Assembly: GCF_041146395.1 (NCBI RefSeq)
Contig: NC_090986.1
Coordinates: forward strand, 41,576,001-41,640,000
Source of the DNA: Eulemur rufifrons
Lineage: Eukaryota; Chordata; Mammalia; Primates; Lemuridae
Length of the DNA stretch: 64,000 nt
Direction: 5' to 3'
Shown: piece after piece, positions 1 through 13,130 of the stretch
Position numbering within the stretch: the stretch's first letter is position 1
How the letters are laid out: every line of letters starts with the position of its first letter
Made by a program: the position numbers and the translations under genes
The notes under the pieces: model-generated
What the model was told of the DNA's origin: nothing
What the model saw: the letters and a program-made list of their open reading frames with translations, nothing else
Databases searched by the model: none

Positions 1-187
1 TGGTGCCACCATGTTGTTCCTCTGTTTATCCCTTCTCTGAAAAAAACTTGGAAAGCAAACGTAGCAAGGACTGCAGAGATTTTATTAGTGCTTTCTTGTA
101 ATAAGTGAATAGGCTTTCTGTTTATAAGTTATTCTTTAAAGTTTAAACCAAGAGAGATGTTTTGATTCGTTGACTGGGTCTGACTGT

Positions 188-557
<370 letters not shown>

Positions 558-939
558 GATAACCAGGTGTACCTCTGCTTAAATCATTTCCACTTTAATA
601 ACTCGTGTGCATTTTCTGTTTACTCAAGGTCCGTTTTCTAAACTCCTCATTTGACTCTTATAGATGGTACATTTCTTCTCTAGAATATGTTCACCCTTCC
701 CCCTTGAATGATTTCCTGCTTTAATGTTGAAACCACCCTTTATGGAATTAAGAAAGGACCACAAGGTGGGAACTGTGGTACCTATTTACACGTATATACA
801 TAAAACTAGCTGTTGTTTCATAGCTTGCTTTCCCATAATTCTTTACTACTCAGGAGTCACATAGCTGATGGTCATAGAGACTCTTAGCTTTCTTCGTTGC
901 TCCCATAGATAACGTCCCCCTAGTGAAACCTAAGGCTGG

Positions 940-1322
940 TTTTTGAGGTATCTTCCAGGCCGTACATTCTGGTGGAAGGCCTGACCCATCCAGACCAGTG
1001 GCTCATGCTGAGGAACTGACTCAACTGGTCTTTCGACCCCCATCCAAGAACTGACTCAGCAAAGAAGACAGTTTTATACCCCTATGGTTCTGCCCCAAAC
1101 CCAACCAATTAGCAAACCCAATTGCCTAGCCTTTTGCCTTCCAAACTATCTTTAAAAACTCTTTGTCCCAAATTCACAGGGAGATGGATTGGCGAACTTC
1201 CTCCCGTCTCCTCGCATGACACCTGCAATGTTAAACTTTTTCTCTGCTGTAACCCCTGCTGTCTCAGTGTATTGGCTTCCTCTTGAGCAGCGGGCAATGA
1301 ACCTGATAAGGCTGTAACAATG
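940..1322 (+). mobile_element. Possible solo LTR of an ERV1-like endogenous retrovirus
   Basis: The segment resembles the 3' part of a gammaretrovirus-like LTR. It has CAACCAATTAGCAAACCCAAT followed by TTTAAAAACTCT, then CTGCTGTCTCAGTGTATTGG and a terminal GGCTGTAACA. No internal retroviral genes flank it. Borders are uncertain, I could not name the family, and no clear target-site duplication was found. Confidence 0.4.
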
Positions 1323-2119
1323 TTTTCTTGGACTGTTTATTCTCTTCCTGACCCCATGGCATCTACATACCCCACTCTACTAGGCCTAACTTGTTTTACC
1401 CAACTTCTGTTGTTGTGTAGAATTCGCAAGAATCTCCAGAAGCATAATTGTGTGGGGTTATTTGAAAACGTCTGTTATTTCTGATTATGTTTCACGAAGC
1501 TTTAAGAGAAATTTGATTATGACTCCTGCTTATCTTCTTGAAAATAGAAGCCTCTGCATTTCAGGTTGCTTTATGTACTTCTACATTCCTTGCTTATTTG
1601 CCTCACGGAATCCACACTTGAGGCCCATGTAGTTTCAAACTATGAAAAGATATATGTGTAGATTTTGTTGATTACTCACTGATATCGCACTCTAAAAAGA
1701 AAATCATACCTTTTAAAATGTAAAAATCATGCTGACTCTATACTTATGACTTACACACTATAAATTAACCCATCTTTTTGACTACTTCAGTTGCTCTCTG
1801 CATTGCAGAGGCCATGTAGGTCGAAGGCTGGCTCCAGCTGGTGAGCATTCACTGGAACTTCTCTTTTCCATTCCTATTTCCACTGCTCTGCCCGGCATGA
1901 ATTCCCCACCTCTTCCAAATTCCCCACCTCTTCCGGAAGCTTGCAGCATCTACCTTCTTAACACGCCACGTAGGAGTTTCCCAGATCCAGGCTCTCCGAC
2001 ATTCTGTGGCCTATTCTCTCTCTACCAAAATGTGTTACTTGCCCTTCTTCAAATGCTTTCTTCCCTCTCCTCTCTCTCTGTGTTTGTTCATGCAGTGTTC
2101 TTCTAATTTCTGTCTGGTG
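1323..2119. other. Intronic sequence, nothing assigned
   Basis: Unique-looking AT-rich sequence with a pyrimidine-rich part at 1880-2100. A short direct repeat (CCCCACCTCTTCC) occurs twice around 1904-1935. No gene or transposon recognised. Confidence 0.6.
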
Positions 2120-2350
2120 TCATCCTGCTCTTCCTTTAAAATCTAGCTCCAATGCCACTTTCTGCATGAGGCCTTCTGATCCTTCAAGAAACTAATCCCT
2201 AGTAGTGGCATAGTGTTCTTTTAGCACTTGTCATACGTGGCATTCTAATGTGGTTATTTATGTGTGTCTTATCACCCCTAACGAGATAAGATATAACTTA
2301 TTTTTATATTTTCCTAGCATGGTATCAGGCGCACCCGGTAAGCACTTGGT
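2120..2350 (+). mobile_element. L2 LINE 3' fragment
   Basis: Diverged match to the L2 3' region: AGCTCCAATGCCACTTTCTGCATGAGG at the start, a TTAGCACTTGTCAT block, and an ending resembling the L2 GGTAAGCACTTGGT tail. Ancient fragment. Confidence 0.7.
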
Positions 2351-4074
2351 TAAGATGTTTGGATTTCATGAAATTTGAGAGTTTCAAACATACCACCGTG
2401 TACCCGATGGTAATGACTGGGAGACCACAGTTGATGTGTGATATCCACTCAGCCCCACCTTTTGGAAGACTGTGTTTAAGTTGTTATAAACCCTTACACT
2501 ACCATGTGGTTCTCATTCATCTCCTATTATATAATAGAATATTTGGAAGAAGATTTTTCCTCATTTAATAATATTTTTAATAGCATTTACTATATAACTT
2601 TGAGGTAAGTTCTATGATCAGAACTTAGATATTTGCTGCTATCTGTATTTTGTTAAAGCTGGCAATAGACTACTAAGACTAGAAGGTTGGTAAAATCCTA
2701 ACTAGATACTTAAATTGTTAGGCAGAAAACCAAGGAATAGGGAGGAGGTTAACAGCTTTTCTTTTTCCCATCCTGCATTGGAATCTGGAGGGCAGAACTG
2801 TAAAGAAGCCAAGTGATTGCTAAAAACACCTCTTAGATTGCAACAGAACTTGACCAGCAAAATATCCTCCAGCAGTACTTGCTTAAGCAATTATCTGAGG
2901 GAATTGTAAAAATTGATTGCTTACAGTAAAGGGGCCAAGGAAAGTCGTATTTAAAATTGAATTACTGTAAAAGTGCCTTGAGTTATATAATCTCTGTGTG
3001 TGTGCATGAGAGAGAGAGAGAGAGAGAGAGAGAAAGAATGATTATAGGAAACAAGCTTTTAGATCAGTAGTCCCAACCAACCCTTTTGAAGTGTGACACC
3101 CAAGTGATCCCACATGTGGCTTGGTCATCGGATAGTGGCTGCCCCGGTTTTGCCTGTCTTCAGTGCTCCTTTAGGGCCCAACCAGAACTGCTGCTGTGAT
3201 ACGCACAGGGCATATGTGTGTTTGTTTCCGGGGAGCTGCAACAGGGAGAAGGGAGTGAATAAAGAAAATAATTCAAACACAGTGTTTGGGATTTTTTAGA
3301 ATATCTGTGAGTTAAAAAATGGAGAAAAGACAAACTGTTGAAGGGAAGTGTTTAGCAGAGCTGGCCCTTCTGAGACAAATCATTAGCAATTGCTTATGTA
3401 AGACTGTCTTCACGTTGCCTATAGTTTTCACTTTAACATTGATTGCAATACTGTCAATTAAATATTTGTTTAGATAACAAGTATTCTACTTTTAAAATGC
3501 AGATTTATTTGAAAAGCTTAAGGGAACATCTCTTGGAGTAAATTATCAAGAAGTTTGGGCCTAAAACCTCTGTGTATGTCTTTCATTGCTTTAGGATCTT
3601 TACTAAAAATTCTCTTCTCCCCTTATTCACCTGGCAAATTGCTATTTATCCCTTAGGGCTTGTACCAAATGCCACATGCTCCATGTAACTAACTGTCCCA
3701 GATCCATCTCCTTCTGGCAGGAGAAGTAATTATCCCTCCATCTGGATTATCATTTAAACAGGTCTTTTCAAACATTTTATTACAATGTTTCTTAATATTC
3801 TGACTTCCCAGTAGTAAGAATAAATACCATGGCATACTCAACACTCTATCTCTGGGGCTTAGTATTGACATTAGCAAAAAGCAAGCACTCGAACATTGGT
3901 TGGATTAAAAAATGTTAGAAATTAGATTACCTTAATTTCAAATGAATCCCACTAGATGATTTTCAATTCGGTCGTTGCCAGGTCTAACGTATTAGGATTC
4001 CCGGAAGAAATGTTTAATTTTTAGTCATCAACAATGATGATAAAATCACAATGATGAAAATACAGTTAATATAT
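2351..4074. other. Intronic sequence, nothing assigned apart from a GA microsatellite
   Basis: AT-rich, no recognisable gene. The open frames here are short and without domain features. Some of it may be decayed repeats below visual detection. Confidence 0.6.
3008..3033. repeat. (GA)n microsatellite
   Basis: Uninterrupted GA dinucleotide run of 13 units, then AAAG. Confidence 0.95.
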
Positions 4075-4262
4075 ACAGAGGATTTTTTATATTCCACATA
4101 CTGTGATTTATATTCACTTCCATTTGATTTTAACAACCACCCTGTGGTGGTGGTAGTGTTGTTATCACATTGACCGATGTGGAAGAAATTGAGTTAGTCA
4201 AGGTCGCATAAGTAGTAATTGGCAAGATTTCAACCTAGGTCTGTCTGATTCCTGAGCTTATC
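4075..4262 (+). mobile_element. MIR SINE
   Basis: Diverged MIR: TAACAACCACCCTGTG, GAAGAAATTGAG, GTCAAGGTCGCATAAGTAGTAA and CAACCTAGGTCTGTCTGATTCC follow the MIR consensus order. Confidence 0.85.
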
Positions 4263-5569
4263 CATCAGTCAGCAGAATTGGAACTAAAAGGTAAAACGCC
4301 AAGCAGCCATCTGAGGCATATTTATAAGAGTTACTAACACATGAATCACTGGAATAAGAATAAATACTACAGTTAAAATAGGTTTTCCTATGTTAATTCT
4401 TACCTACCTGAAAAACAAAAACAAAACAAAACACAATCGATTCCTTGAAGGAGGCCACATCCTTCTGTGCATGTGCCCCTCTCCCTGTGCCTGGTCTCCA
4501 CCTGCACCTGTTCTCCACAATGAAGGCCTTTGATTAAACCTATCCCGATCCCCTAAGCTAGAAGCAGAAGCAGCAGCCTATCCTGAAACCATGCAGTGCT
4601 TTTATTGTTATGGCTCTTTTTTTTTTTTTTCTATCTAGTGTTAAAATTTCAACAGGATGATAAGATGAAATTCAGTTTGAGCTGAGGTCTTCTGTGTTGA
4701 CTGTTCTCATACTCCAAAGGGCAGTGGTACCCGTCCTGAGTGGGACCTACCCAGGGCAGGTGCTGAGAAACACAGGTGTGGGGATGCCAGCTCAACACCC
4801 ACCTTCAGCCTGAGACGAGGCTGAAAGAAAGTTTGGAAAGTAGGAGCAGGTGATGTTGCTAGGGCTAGTGGCCAGTGTGCTGTGAGCCCCATGCCAGTGA
4901 GAAAGTGGCAAGGAGAGCCTGGCACATGAGCCCTGGGGCTGGGGGGACAGAGGATGGTGTGTGAGTCATGCCGGTGGCAGAAAGTAGAGGATGGTGGATG
5001 GGAAGTAACTGCTGTCCCGCTGACAGTGGGCCAGAGGTATTGGGTGGAGTTGTAAGTGACCATCCAGAGAAGATGCATTCGTGCTTGACAAGGATGGGGC
5101 AGAGGACCTACCTGTGAGCGGGGCAGACAGCTTTGGGCATCTGAACAGCAAACCGATGTAGACATTTGCACGGTGGTTATGACTTTCCCTGAGGCTTTCC
5201 CTCCCCAGTTGTCAGAAGCAACTGCTAGTCAGCCAGTAGTGGGGCGAGGGCTGGCAAATGAAGAGGGGAAGCCCAGCCTGCTCTCCGCCCCGCAGCAGGC
5301 CTAAGCCAGCAGAGGCGATGCTCTCCCTTTGAATGAAGTCCAGAGTGTGGTTATTACATGGGCTGGGTATTTAATTACCGAATGGAGACTATTTGGGGGA
5401 CTTTTTATTATCCAACTCCTGTTGCATAACTGTGGGGCCTGTCTTCAATTTAATCCAGGCCAGAGGAAGAGCTAGGCTGGCGGACTAGGTTTCCAGGCGT
5501 GCTTGTGTAGGGAAAAAGTTGTTTTATGACTTCTCTGTATCACTCTTTCAGTGTCCCTGGGTCTTATTT
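4263..5569. other. Intronic sequence with a GC-richer block
   Basis: No gene or transposon recognised. An A-rich (AAAAC)n stretch lies near 4411-4434. From about 4700 to 5360 the composition is GC-richer than its surroundings. At 5360-5420 an AT-rich patch (TTTAATTACC, CTATTTGGGGG, CTTTTTATTATCC) follows. The 154-codon minus-strand frame through 4707-5171 is proline/serine-rich with no domain and is treated as chance. Confidence 0.5.
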
Positions 5570-5715
5570 CTCGTCTCCTGGACTTCAAGGTCCTGAGTGC
5601 AGCTGCTGGGAAATTGGAGGATGAAGTCTCAGCCATCAGGACTTAGTTATTTTTGTAAACTGTACAGAGCTGAGCACCCGTTTGTTCAATACATATTTGT
5701 TGAATATGAAATAAA
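5570..5715 (+). mobile_element. L2 3' end, diverged
   Basis: Ends with TTGTTCAATACATATTTGTTGAATATGAA, close to the L2 3' terminus, preceded by GAGCTGAGCACC. Ancient. Confidence 0.6.
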
Positions 5716-5769
5716 GCCAAATAAGGTCTTGTACTAAAAAATTTTTAAAAGTACAGTGATTACTTTTTT

Positions 5770-5930
5770 CTAAGGAAACTTTCAATTTCAGAGTAGTAGT
5801 TTTATATTTACAGAAAAGTTACAAAGATAGTACAGAGTTCCCACATAACTTATGCCTAGATTCCCTTCTTGTTGACATCAACATGTTATATTTGTCACTA
5901 CCAATGAACCAGTGATTACTTTTTAGCCAC
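5770..5930. mobile_element. Old L1-derived fragment
   Basis: Contains TTACAGAAAAGTTACAAAGATAGTACAGAGTTCCCACAT and CACTACCAATGAACCAGTGATT, text commonly seen in old L1 copies of mammals. Subfamily and orientation not determined. Confidence 0.5.
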
Positions 5931-6894
5931 ACAAATTACGCTTCTTACAGTATAAGATAATAAAGGAAAGAATGCCACAGAATTTATTTCAAAGAGTAGC
6001 CATTTTGATTTCTGGATCAGGTTTCATATTATTTGTTTAACTTTTTTGTGAGTTTGTTTTCTACAAGTAACATGCTTCCTGATTTCTGTTATAAATCAAA
6101 GTGTATTGTGCAATTCCTAGTGAATCACGTTGCTAAGTCCGTTGATCTTTGAATTTCATAAAGTAGTTATGCTTTTCTTTAAAATGGCCAAGGAGACTTT
6201 GATATTTATGTGGTCTGTCGTCTTTCGTCTATGATGGAGTACTTCATATTGTTGCCAGAAATAACATGAATTAACAGTTAAGATCATTTTTGGTTCAGGT
6301 AATTTTGTACAAAACCACAAACTATCAAGGAGGTGATCCAGTAAAACTTTTGAATCCAAGAATTTTTCCTGTAAATACAGCCCAGCCTTTGTATCTCTGA
6401 TTCAAAGAAATTTTGTGGCCTTCCTCCCAGAATAATTACAAAAGAAAAGTCAGTTAATACAAGAAAAATACTTGAAAAGCCAAAAGCCCCTAAATAAATT
6501 CAAGCAACACAATCAATTTTGTATTAGTGTGACCTACACTTTATCACTCTTTGCTAGAACCACATTTGTTGGTCTGTTATTTAATATTTTTTTTTTCATT
6601 TTCTTAATTTCTTTGCCATATTTTTTTTATTTCATCTTGTTATGGGGGATGTTATTTAATATTTATGTGTTCACAAGTATGTTTAAATTATTAAAGTAAA
6701 TAATGCTGAAATTAGAAGTACTCTCAGATAGTATGCCTGTTTGAAAATGGCTTGATGAACTTGTCTTTGCAGACAACTTAATCACCTATAGTGGAAATTT
6801 CATCAATCCAGTATTTTTCCAGTGTCACCCAGTCTCGAAGACTGCAATCACTGGGACTCCACAGCTTACCAGCCACCAGTGCTGGTGAATATCT
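5931..6894. other. Intronic sequence, nothing assigned
   Basis: AT-rich with long T tracts at 6590-6640. No gene or recognised element. Confidence 0.6.
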
Positions 6895-7470
6895 ACGGTT
6901 GGATGTCAGTGTCGCTCCAAACTCAGTATATCTAAAAGCAACTCATCTTTTTAAAGTCTTGAGTATTTCTCCTGAAATCCTCATTTCAATTTATGGTAAT
7001 AATTCACTGACCTATATTATCAAGCTTCATACCGTTACCTTTGATTTTCTTTCTTTCCACTCCTATATTCACACAATCTTCACATTATTGACTTTGAATG
7101 GCCTCTGTATGCATTTTTTCCTATTCATTTCCAAATCCCTAGTTTAAGGATCTCCTCATATCTGGATTATTGCCATAGCATCCTAACTAGTCTACCTTCC
7201 TCTATTTTCTCGTCCCCCCGACAAACACATGCACACATTTTTAATTGATCTACCTTTTGGTCACATTAATTGTCCTAAAGTACTTCCATCATTTCAACAT
7301 ACTAAAAAACTTTCAGTGGGTGCCTCCTCACACTTATAGGGTGTGGTGTGTACTTTTCAGTCTGACCTGGCAGGCAATTCATCTTTCAGTTCATTTTTTA
7401 AGAACCTTCCTCTGCTATGCCCCTGGCTTTCGGCAGGTAGGAGGAAATTTATGTGCTCTTTATCAGGACT
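6895..7470 (+). mobile_element. L2 LINE, internal to 3' part
   Basis: Diverged L2: CTCCAAACTCAGTATATCTAAAAGCAACTCAT, later TGGATTATTGCCATAGCATCCTAACTAGTCTACC, then the TTTCAGTGGGTGCCTCCTCACA and AACCTTCCTCTGCTATGCCCC blocks, in the order found in L2. No intact frame. Confidence 0.65.
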
Positions 7471-7712
7471 TTCTACAGAGTGAACTCATCTTTGTTTAAC
7501 AAAATCAGCTATTTTGTGGTATCATCCAGAACTTATTCTGGATTATTCAATGGCCTATGCCTAGAATCATTCCTCTATCATGTTGAAAACTGAGCAGGAA
7601 CTCAACTACGTGCATGTGGTTGTAATGTTGCACTTCCATAAGGGGCAAAATACTTCTAATTGCCAGTGGGTTTGCTTGATCACTGCATGTCACTGTGAGC
7701 ATCACGGGAATG

Positions 7713-8033
7713 TAGGCATTTAAGGCTATGAATTTTCCTTTTAGGACTGCTTTTGGTGAATCCCACAGATTTTTATAATTTGTGTCTCCCTTATCATTTA
7801 GTTCAAGGAATCTTTTGATTTCCATCTTAATTTCATCCTTGACTCAATAATCGTTCAGCAATAGGTTGTTTAATTTCCATGACTTTGTATAGAGATGAGT
7901 GTTTCTGTTCATATTGATTTCTAATTTTATTCCACTGTGTACTGAGAAGATACATGGTATAATTTCTGTTTTTTTGAATTTGTTGAGACATGTTTGTAGC
8001 CGAAGATGTAATCAGTGTTAGAGAATGTTCCAT
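7713..8033 (-). mobile_element. L1 ORF2 segment, inverted half of a 5'-inverted insertion
   Basis: Read on the minus strand this encodes a broken piece of L1 ORF2 between endonuclease and reverse transcriptase: text like K-T-E-I-I-P-C-I, W/K-L-N-N-L-L-L-N-D-Y, then [14 protein letters not shown] and [10 protein letters not shown]. It abuts the forward L1 segment at about 8033. Left border is approximate; 7505-7712 is not clearly L1. Confidence 0.85.
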
Positions 8034-10468
8034 GTGCTGATGAAAAAAAATTACAGACCAATATCCCTTGTGAATATAGATGCAAAAATTCTCAATAAAA
8101 TTCTAGCAAACCGAATTCAGCTGCACATCAAAAAAATAATCTACCATGACCAAATGGGCTTTATTCCAGGGATGCGAGGATGGTTCAACATATATAAATC
8201 CATATATGTGATTCACCACATAAACAGAAGAAAAAACAAAGAACACATGATCATCTTAATAGATGCAGAGAAAGTATTTGACAAAATTCAGCACCCTTTT
8301 ATGATAAGGACTCTCAACAAAATAGGCATAGATGGAACATGCCTCAAAATTATAAAAGGCATACACCACAAACCTAACAGCCAACATCATACTGAATGGG
8401 GGGTGGGGGAGAATTGAAAGCATTCCTATGTAGAACTGGAGCTAGACAAGGTTGCCCTTGTCACCACTTTTATTCAACATAGTGCTGGAAGTGCTTGGCA
8501 GAGCAGTCAGGCAAGAGAAGGGAATCAAGGGTATTGCTTGAAAGAAGAGGCCAAAGTATCACTTTTTGCTGACAACATGATCTTATAGCTACAAAACCCC
8601 AAAGACTCTGCTAGGAGACTCCTTGAAGTGATAAATAAATTCAGCAAAGTCTCAGGTACACAAATCAGTTCATTTGTATACACCAACAACAGTCAAGTGG
8701 AGAATCAAATCAAGGACTCAATATCTTTCACAATAGCAACAAAGAAAATAAAGTAGCTAGGAATATATTTAACCAAGGGGGTGAAAGACCTCTACAAGGA
8801 GAACTACAAATCGCTGAGGAAGGAAACTGTAGAGTATGTAAACAAATGGAAAAACATCACGCTCATGGACTGGCAGAATCAACATTGTTAAATGTCCATA
8901 CTACCCAAAGTGATTTATAGATACAATTCAATCCCCATCAAAATACCAATGTCGTTTTTTGCAGATCTAGAAAAAATAATTCTATGGTTTTTTTGGAACC
9001 AGAAAAGAGCCCGAAAAGCCAAAGCAACCTTAAGCAAAAGGAACAAATCTGGAGGCATCATTCTATCAGACTTCAAGCTATACTACAAGGCTGTAGTAAC
9101 CAAAACAGCATGGTACTGGCACAAAGATAAAGACATAGACCAATGGAACATAACAGAGAACCCAGATATAAAACCATCTACGTATTGTCATCTGATTTTT
9201 GACAAAGCAGACAATAATATACATTGGGGAAAAGAATCCTTGTTCAATAAATGGTGCTAGGAAAATTGTATAGCAACATGTAGAAGATTGAAAAAGTAGC
9301 CATATCTCTCACCACTCACTAAAATTAATTCAAGATGGATAAGAAACCGTAAGAATTCTAGAAGAGAAGGTTGGAAAAACTCTTATAGATATTGGTCTAG
9401 GCAAAGAATTTATGAAGGAGACCACAATGGCAACCACAGCAACAATAAAAATAAATAAATGGGACTTGATTAAATTAAAAACTTCTGCACAGCCAAGGAA
9501 ACAATCAACAGAATGAGTAGACAAGCTACAGAATGGGACAAAATAGTCACATGCTATACATCTGATAAAGGGCTAATACCAAGAATCTACAGTGAACTCA
9601 AGCAAATCAGCAAGATAAAACCAAGGAACCCTATTAAAAAGTGGTCAAAAGACATGAACAGAAGCTTTTCAGAAGAAGATAGATAAATGGCCAATAACAT
9701 ATGAAAAAATGCTCAACATCACTAATCATCAGAGAAATGAAAATCAAAACCACAATGAGATATCTCCTGACCCCAGTGAGAATGGCTTTAATCAAAAAGT
9801 CCCAAAACAGTAGATGCTGGCATGTATGCAGAGAGAGAGGAACACTTATACACCATTGGTGGGACTGCAAACTAGTACAACCTCTGGGGAAAATAATACG
9901 GAGATTCCTCAAAGAACTAAAAGTAGACCTACCATTTGATACAGCAGTTCCACTACTGGGTATTTACTCAAAGGAAAAAAAGTCATTTTATCAAAAAGAC
10001 ATTTGCACTTGAATGTTTATTGCAGCACAAGTCATAATTGCAAAGATGTGAAGTCAACCCAAGTGCCCATCCATACATGAGTGGATTAGTAAAATGTGGT
10101 ATCTGTATACCATGGAATACTACTCAGCCATAAAACAATGAAATAATACCTTTTGTAACAATCTGGACAGAACTGGAGGCCATTCTCCTAAGTGAACTAT
10201 TACAAGAATGGATAAACAAACACCACATGTACTCACTATTGCATTGGAACTAACGAAACAGCACTGGTGCACAATAGGAAGCAAAACTCAATGGAAATCA
10301 AACAGGTGGGAGTGGGGAGAAGGGGATGAGTGAAATCATACCTAATGGGTACAATGTGTACTATCTGGGAGATGGCCACACTTAAAACTTTGTCTTAATC
10401 ATTCCAAAAGCAATACATATAACCAAAACATTTGTACCCTGATGAAATTCTGAAAAACAAAACTTGAA
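8034..10468 (+). mobile_element. L1 LINE, forward part: ORF2 reverse transcriptase to 3'UTR, inactive
   Basis: Carries RT blocks ([30 protein letters not shown]), the [13 protein letters not shown] region at about 9110, and the C-terminal Y-T-M-E-Y-Y-S-A-I equivalent near 10105-10135. A 3'UTR with GTACAATGTGTACTATCTGG follows. It is dead: the catalytic F-A-D-D reads F-A-D-N (AAC at 8574-8576), followed by TAG at 8586-8588 and several frameshifts. Together with 7713-8033 it forms one twin-primed insertion. Confidence 0.93.
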
Positions 10469-11904
10469 AAACAGGTCTTTTAGGCCACTTGTGCATTTAG
10501 AACCCATAAGGGGGTTGCTTACCTAACTTATACTTTATTTTAAAAATAAGCTGTTGTGTGAGGTGAAAAACTGTATTATCATTCAGAAATGTGTTTTGTA
10601 TGAGGGGAAGCAAATTCAGGGTGAATTGAGAGGGTATAGCCCAAACTTACACAGCCATTGCAAAATTTCAAGCCCTCTCGGTCGCTGTAATTTACAAGCT
10701 TCTCTTCTCCACATGCTTACAAAACCCTGCTGTCCTCATGCTCACCTCCCAATCTATGTTTGGATTGCCTGTTTATTATTTGGAGTTAGACTAGTGCCAT
10801 TTCAGTTCAGTGAATCTTGGTAAGCTGATTGATTCATCCTCAGCCTTATGAAAATGTATAGGTTTAACTGAAGCTGATATTGCAAATGGAGGCAATGCAA
10901 GTAGGGACTATCACTACAGCTTCATACACAATTCATTATTATTCTTTGAAACACTGTCATCAAATGGTCCCTGCCACCAGACCATTTTGCAAAAAGTGCT
11001 TTCCCCTAAATGTTTGTGGGTTTGAGAGGTCTCCAAAAGGCCCACGGGGCAGACATGGATAATATTAATTGGGTTTTATATAAGACCTTCTTTTTCATAC
11101 TAAGTGGTAACTAGTTCCATTTCATCACATTACATCCTTAAGTATTTCATTTTACTCTAATTATCTGCATTACAATATGAATTGTCATATTTCTCATATG
11201 CTTGCCTTTTAGGCTCAATAAAGCAAAGGAGCAGTTGTGGAGAAGAGCCTTCAAACCATTTGTTGTAAAATATGCGGTATGATGTTAGGGTACTTTTGGC
11301 TTCTTTATCTCTGTGGCCTGATACAGCTTTTACCACTTGGTTCATGGTCTGTGTGAAGTGTCTGGCATTTTAAATTGGTTGAAATATTTTATATCTATGC
11401 TTAGAATATAGGTTATGAATTTTCACCTTCTTATTTCTAAAGTAGTTATTTTCACTTTTAATTTCCTTGTGGTATCTCTGAAAAAAAGACAGGTGTTTAA
11501 TTTTTTGGTGACCAAACATAGATCTGCACGTCACATAGTGGTGTTCATGCTGTGCACTGTGCCCTGACCCATCTTCTTAAGCAAATATAGCACGTGTGGA
11601 GTTTATTTATAGTTTTGACCTCTAGTCTTCATTGGCTTCTAGTTTATTTGGACATAATTTGTTAGGGTGATGGGTTGTGCTATTTAGGGGTCAGCTCAGA
11701 GGAGAAAGAGACAGAAGAAGAACCACTGTCCTAATATTTGCATCATCCTGAGATGTGTCCACACCTGGATTATTGTGTGCATTTTGGGGGGTGTAGTTTA
11801 GGCAGACCTTAGCAGAGGGCAGACTGAAAGAATAGGAACTTTTAGTGCAAAAGGGGAGATGGCCATCATATGGGAAAGCTTTTAAATGGGACATAATGAA
11901 AATA
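10469..11904. other. Intronic sequence, nothing assigned
   Basis: AT-rich unique-looking sequence. No domain-bearing frame and no recognised repeat. Confidence 0.6.
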
Positions 11905-12090
11905 TATTAAATATTACTAATTGTAGCTACCATTTACTAAATGATTATCATGAGACTACATTGTGCTTTACACATTAGCTTATTTTAGCCTCACCAAATA
12001 AAAATACTCTGTCAGCATTGTTCTTTTCTTTGTGCAAAGCAGGCAACTGAGTTTTAAGGTAAGTGTTAAGTCTGGATAAGATAAACAAAT
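11905..12090 (+). mobile_element. MIR SINE, diverged
   Basis: ACCATTTACTAAATGATTATCATGAGACTACATTGTGCTTTACACATTAGCTTATTTTAGCCTCAC follows the MIR opening; a remnant of GCAAAGCAGGCAACTGAG follows. Confidence 0.7.
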
Positions 12091-12879
12091 TTGGTGGATA
12101 AATTTAAAAATACTGAAGCTGGGGATATCCTTTAAAACTTCTATCAAGCGGGTCAGAGCATTCCAAAGAAGTTTTGCATTCAAATTCATTCCCTGCAGAG
12201 GTGACATAGCTGGGCAAGTATAAATTAACACTAGTATCTTAACATCCCAAGAGTAGAAGGAACTTTTATAGCTATCTAGAAAAGGACTTGCTAAATTTAA
12301 TGGAAATTACATAAATTTCTAAGGAGAAGCTGGAATTGCAGAGAATATTTATTGCTTCCTTGAAGGTTTTTGATGACAGCATTAAGGAGATTTGTGGTTT
12401 TTTTCTTTAAAATTATATTTGGGATTTTGTTTGTTTTACTGAATTAAACTGGGGAATGAACTAAACCAATGTGCAAAACTTCAAGAGGGACCTAATACTT
12501 TAAATTATCTATTAGCCAGGGTATTTTAAAGTGGGGAAAAAACCTCTCATGAGTGTTTGTGAACAAATCCACTCTGGAAAGGAATTGAATTTTTGATTCA
12601 AAATGGACTACTGAATGAACAATTTTGAACCCAGCCATTATTTTTCTATTTTTAAATTGAGGCATTTGAACGTCCTGGGAAGAAGTGGGAACACACTGTT
12701 TAAAAGGAATACAAATTTAAAATTAGAAAAAATTTTATTGTAGAAAAAACTTAAAAAGAAATTGAGCAAATAAGAACAATGGGCCCATAACCAGCCAACA
12801 GTGTGATATGAACATTGTTGAGATTCTGATGTATATATATCTAGCCTTATAAACAAACAAACAAACAAAAACCCTCACC
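12091..12879. other. Intronic sequence, nothing assigned
   Basis: AT-rich. Only a short (AAAC)n tract at about 12851-12870 was noted. Confidence 0.6.
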
Positions 12880-13130
12880 ACATATGTGTATATTATGTCT
12901 ATACCTACAGAAATTAGATCAGTGGTTGCCAGGACTGGGAGAAGAGGGTAAGATTGAGATGTAGAGATGTGATTGGTAATTAGTCCAAGGGCTCTTTTTG
13001 GGGTGATGACTGTTTTAAAATTGCATGATGGTGATAGCACACAACTTCATAAATATACTAAAAACCAGTGACTTTAAAAAGATGAATTTATGGTATGTAA
13101 ATTATATATTCATAAAGCTGTTAAAAATTA
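12880..13130 (+). mobile_element. Old L1 (L1M) 3' end
   Basis: GATCAGTGGTTGCCAGGACTGG, then TTTTTGGGGTGATGACTG, then CAACTTCATAAATATACTAAAAACCAGTGACTT and ATGGTATGTAAATTATAT match the 3' terminal region of mammalian-wide L1M elements. Confidence 0.85.

Noticed and set aside
4707..5171. 154-codon minus-strand open frame
   Set aside because: Pro/Ser/His-rich reading of a GC-richer block with no domain or start context.
8025..9260. Plus-strand frames with reverse-transcriptase text
   Set aside because: Real RT similarity, but they are pieces of a dead L1 with catalytic Asp lost and frameshifts, so not an independent gene.
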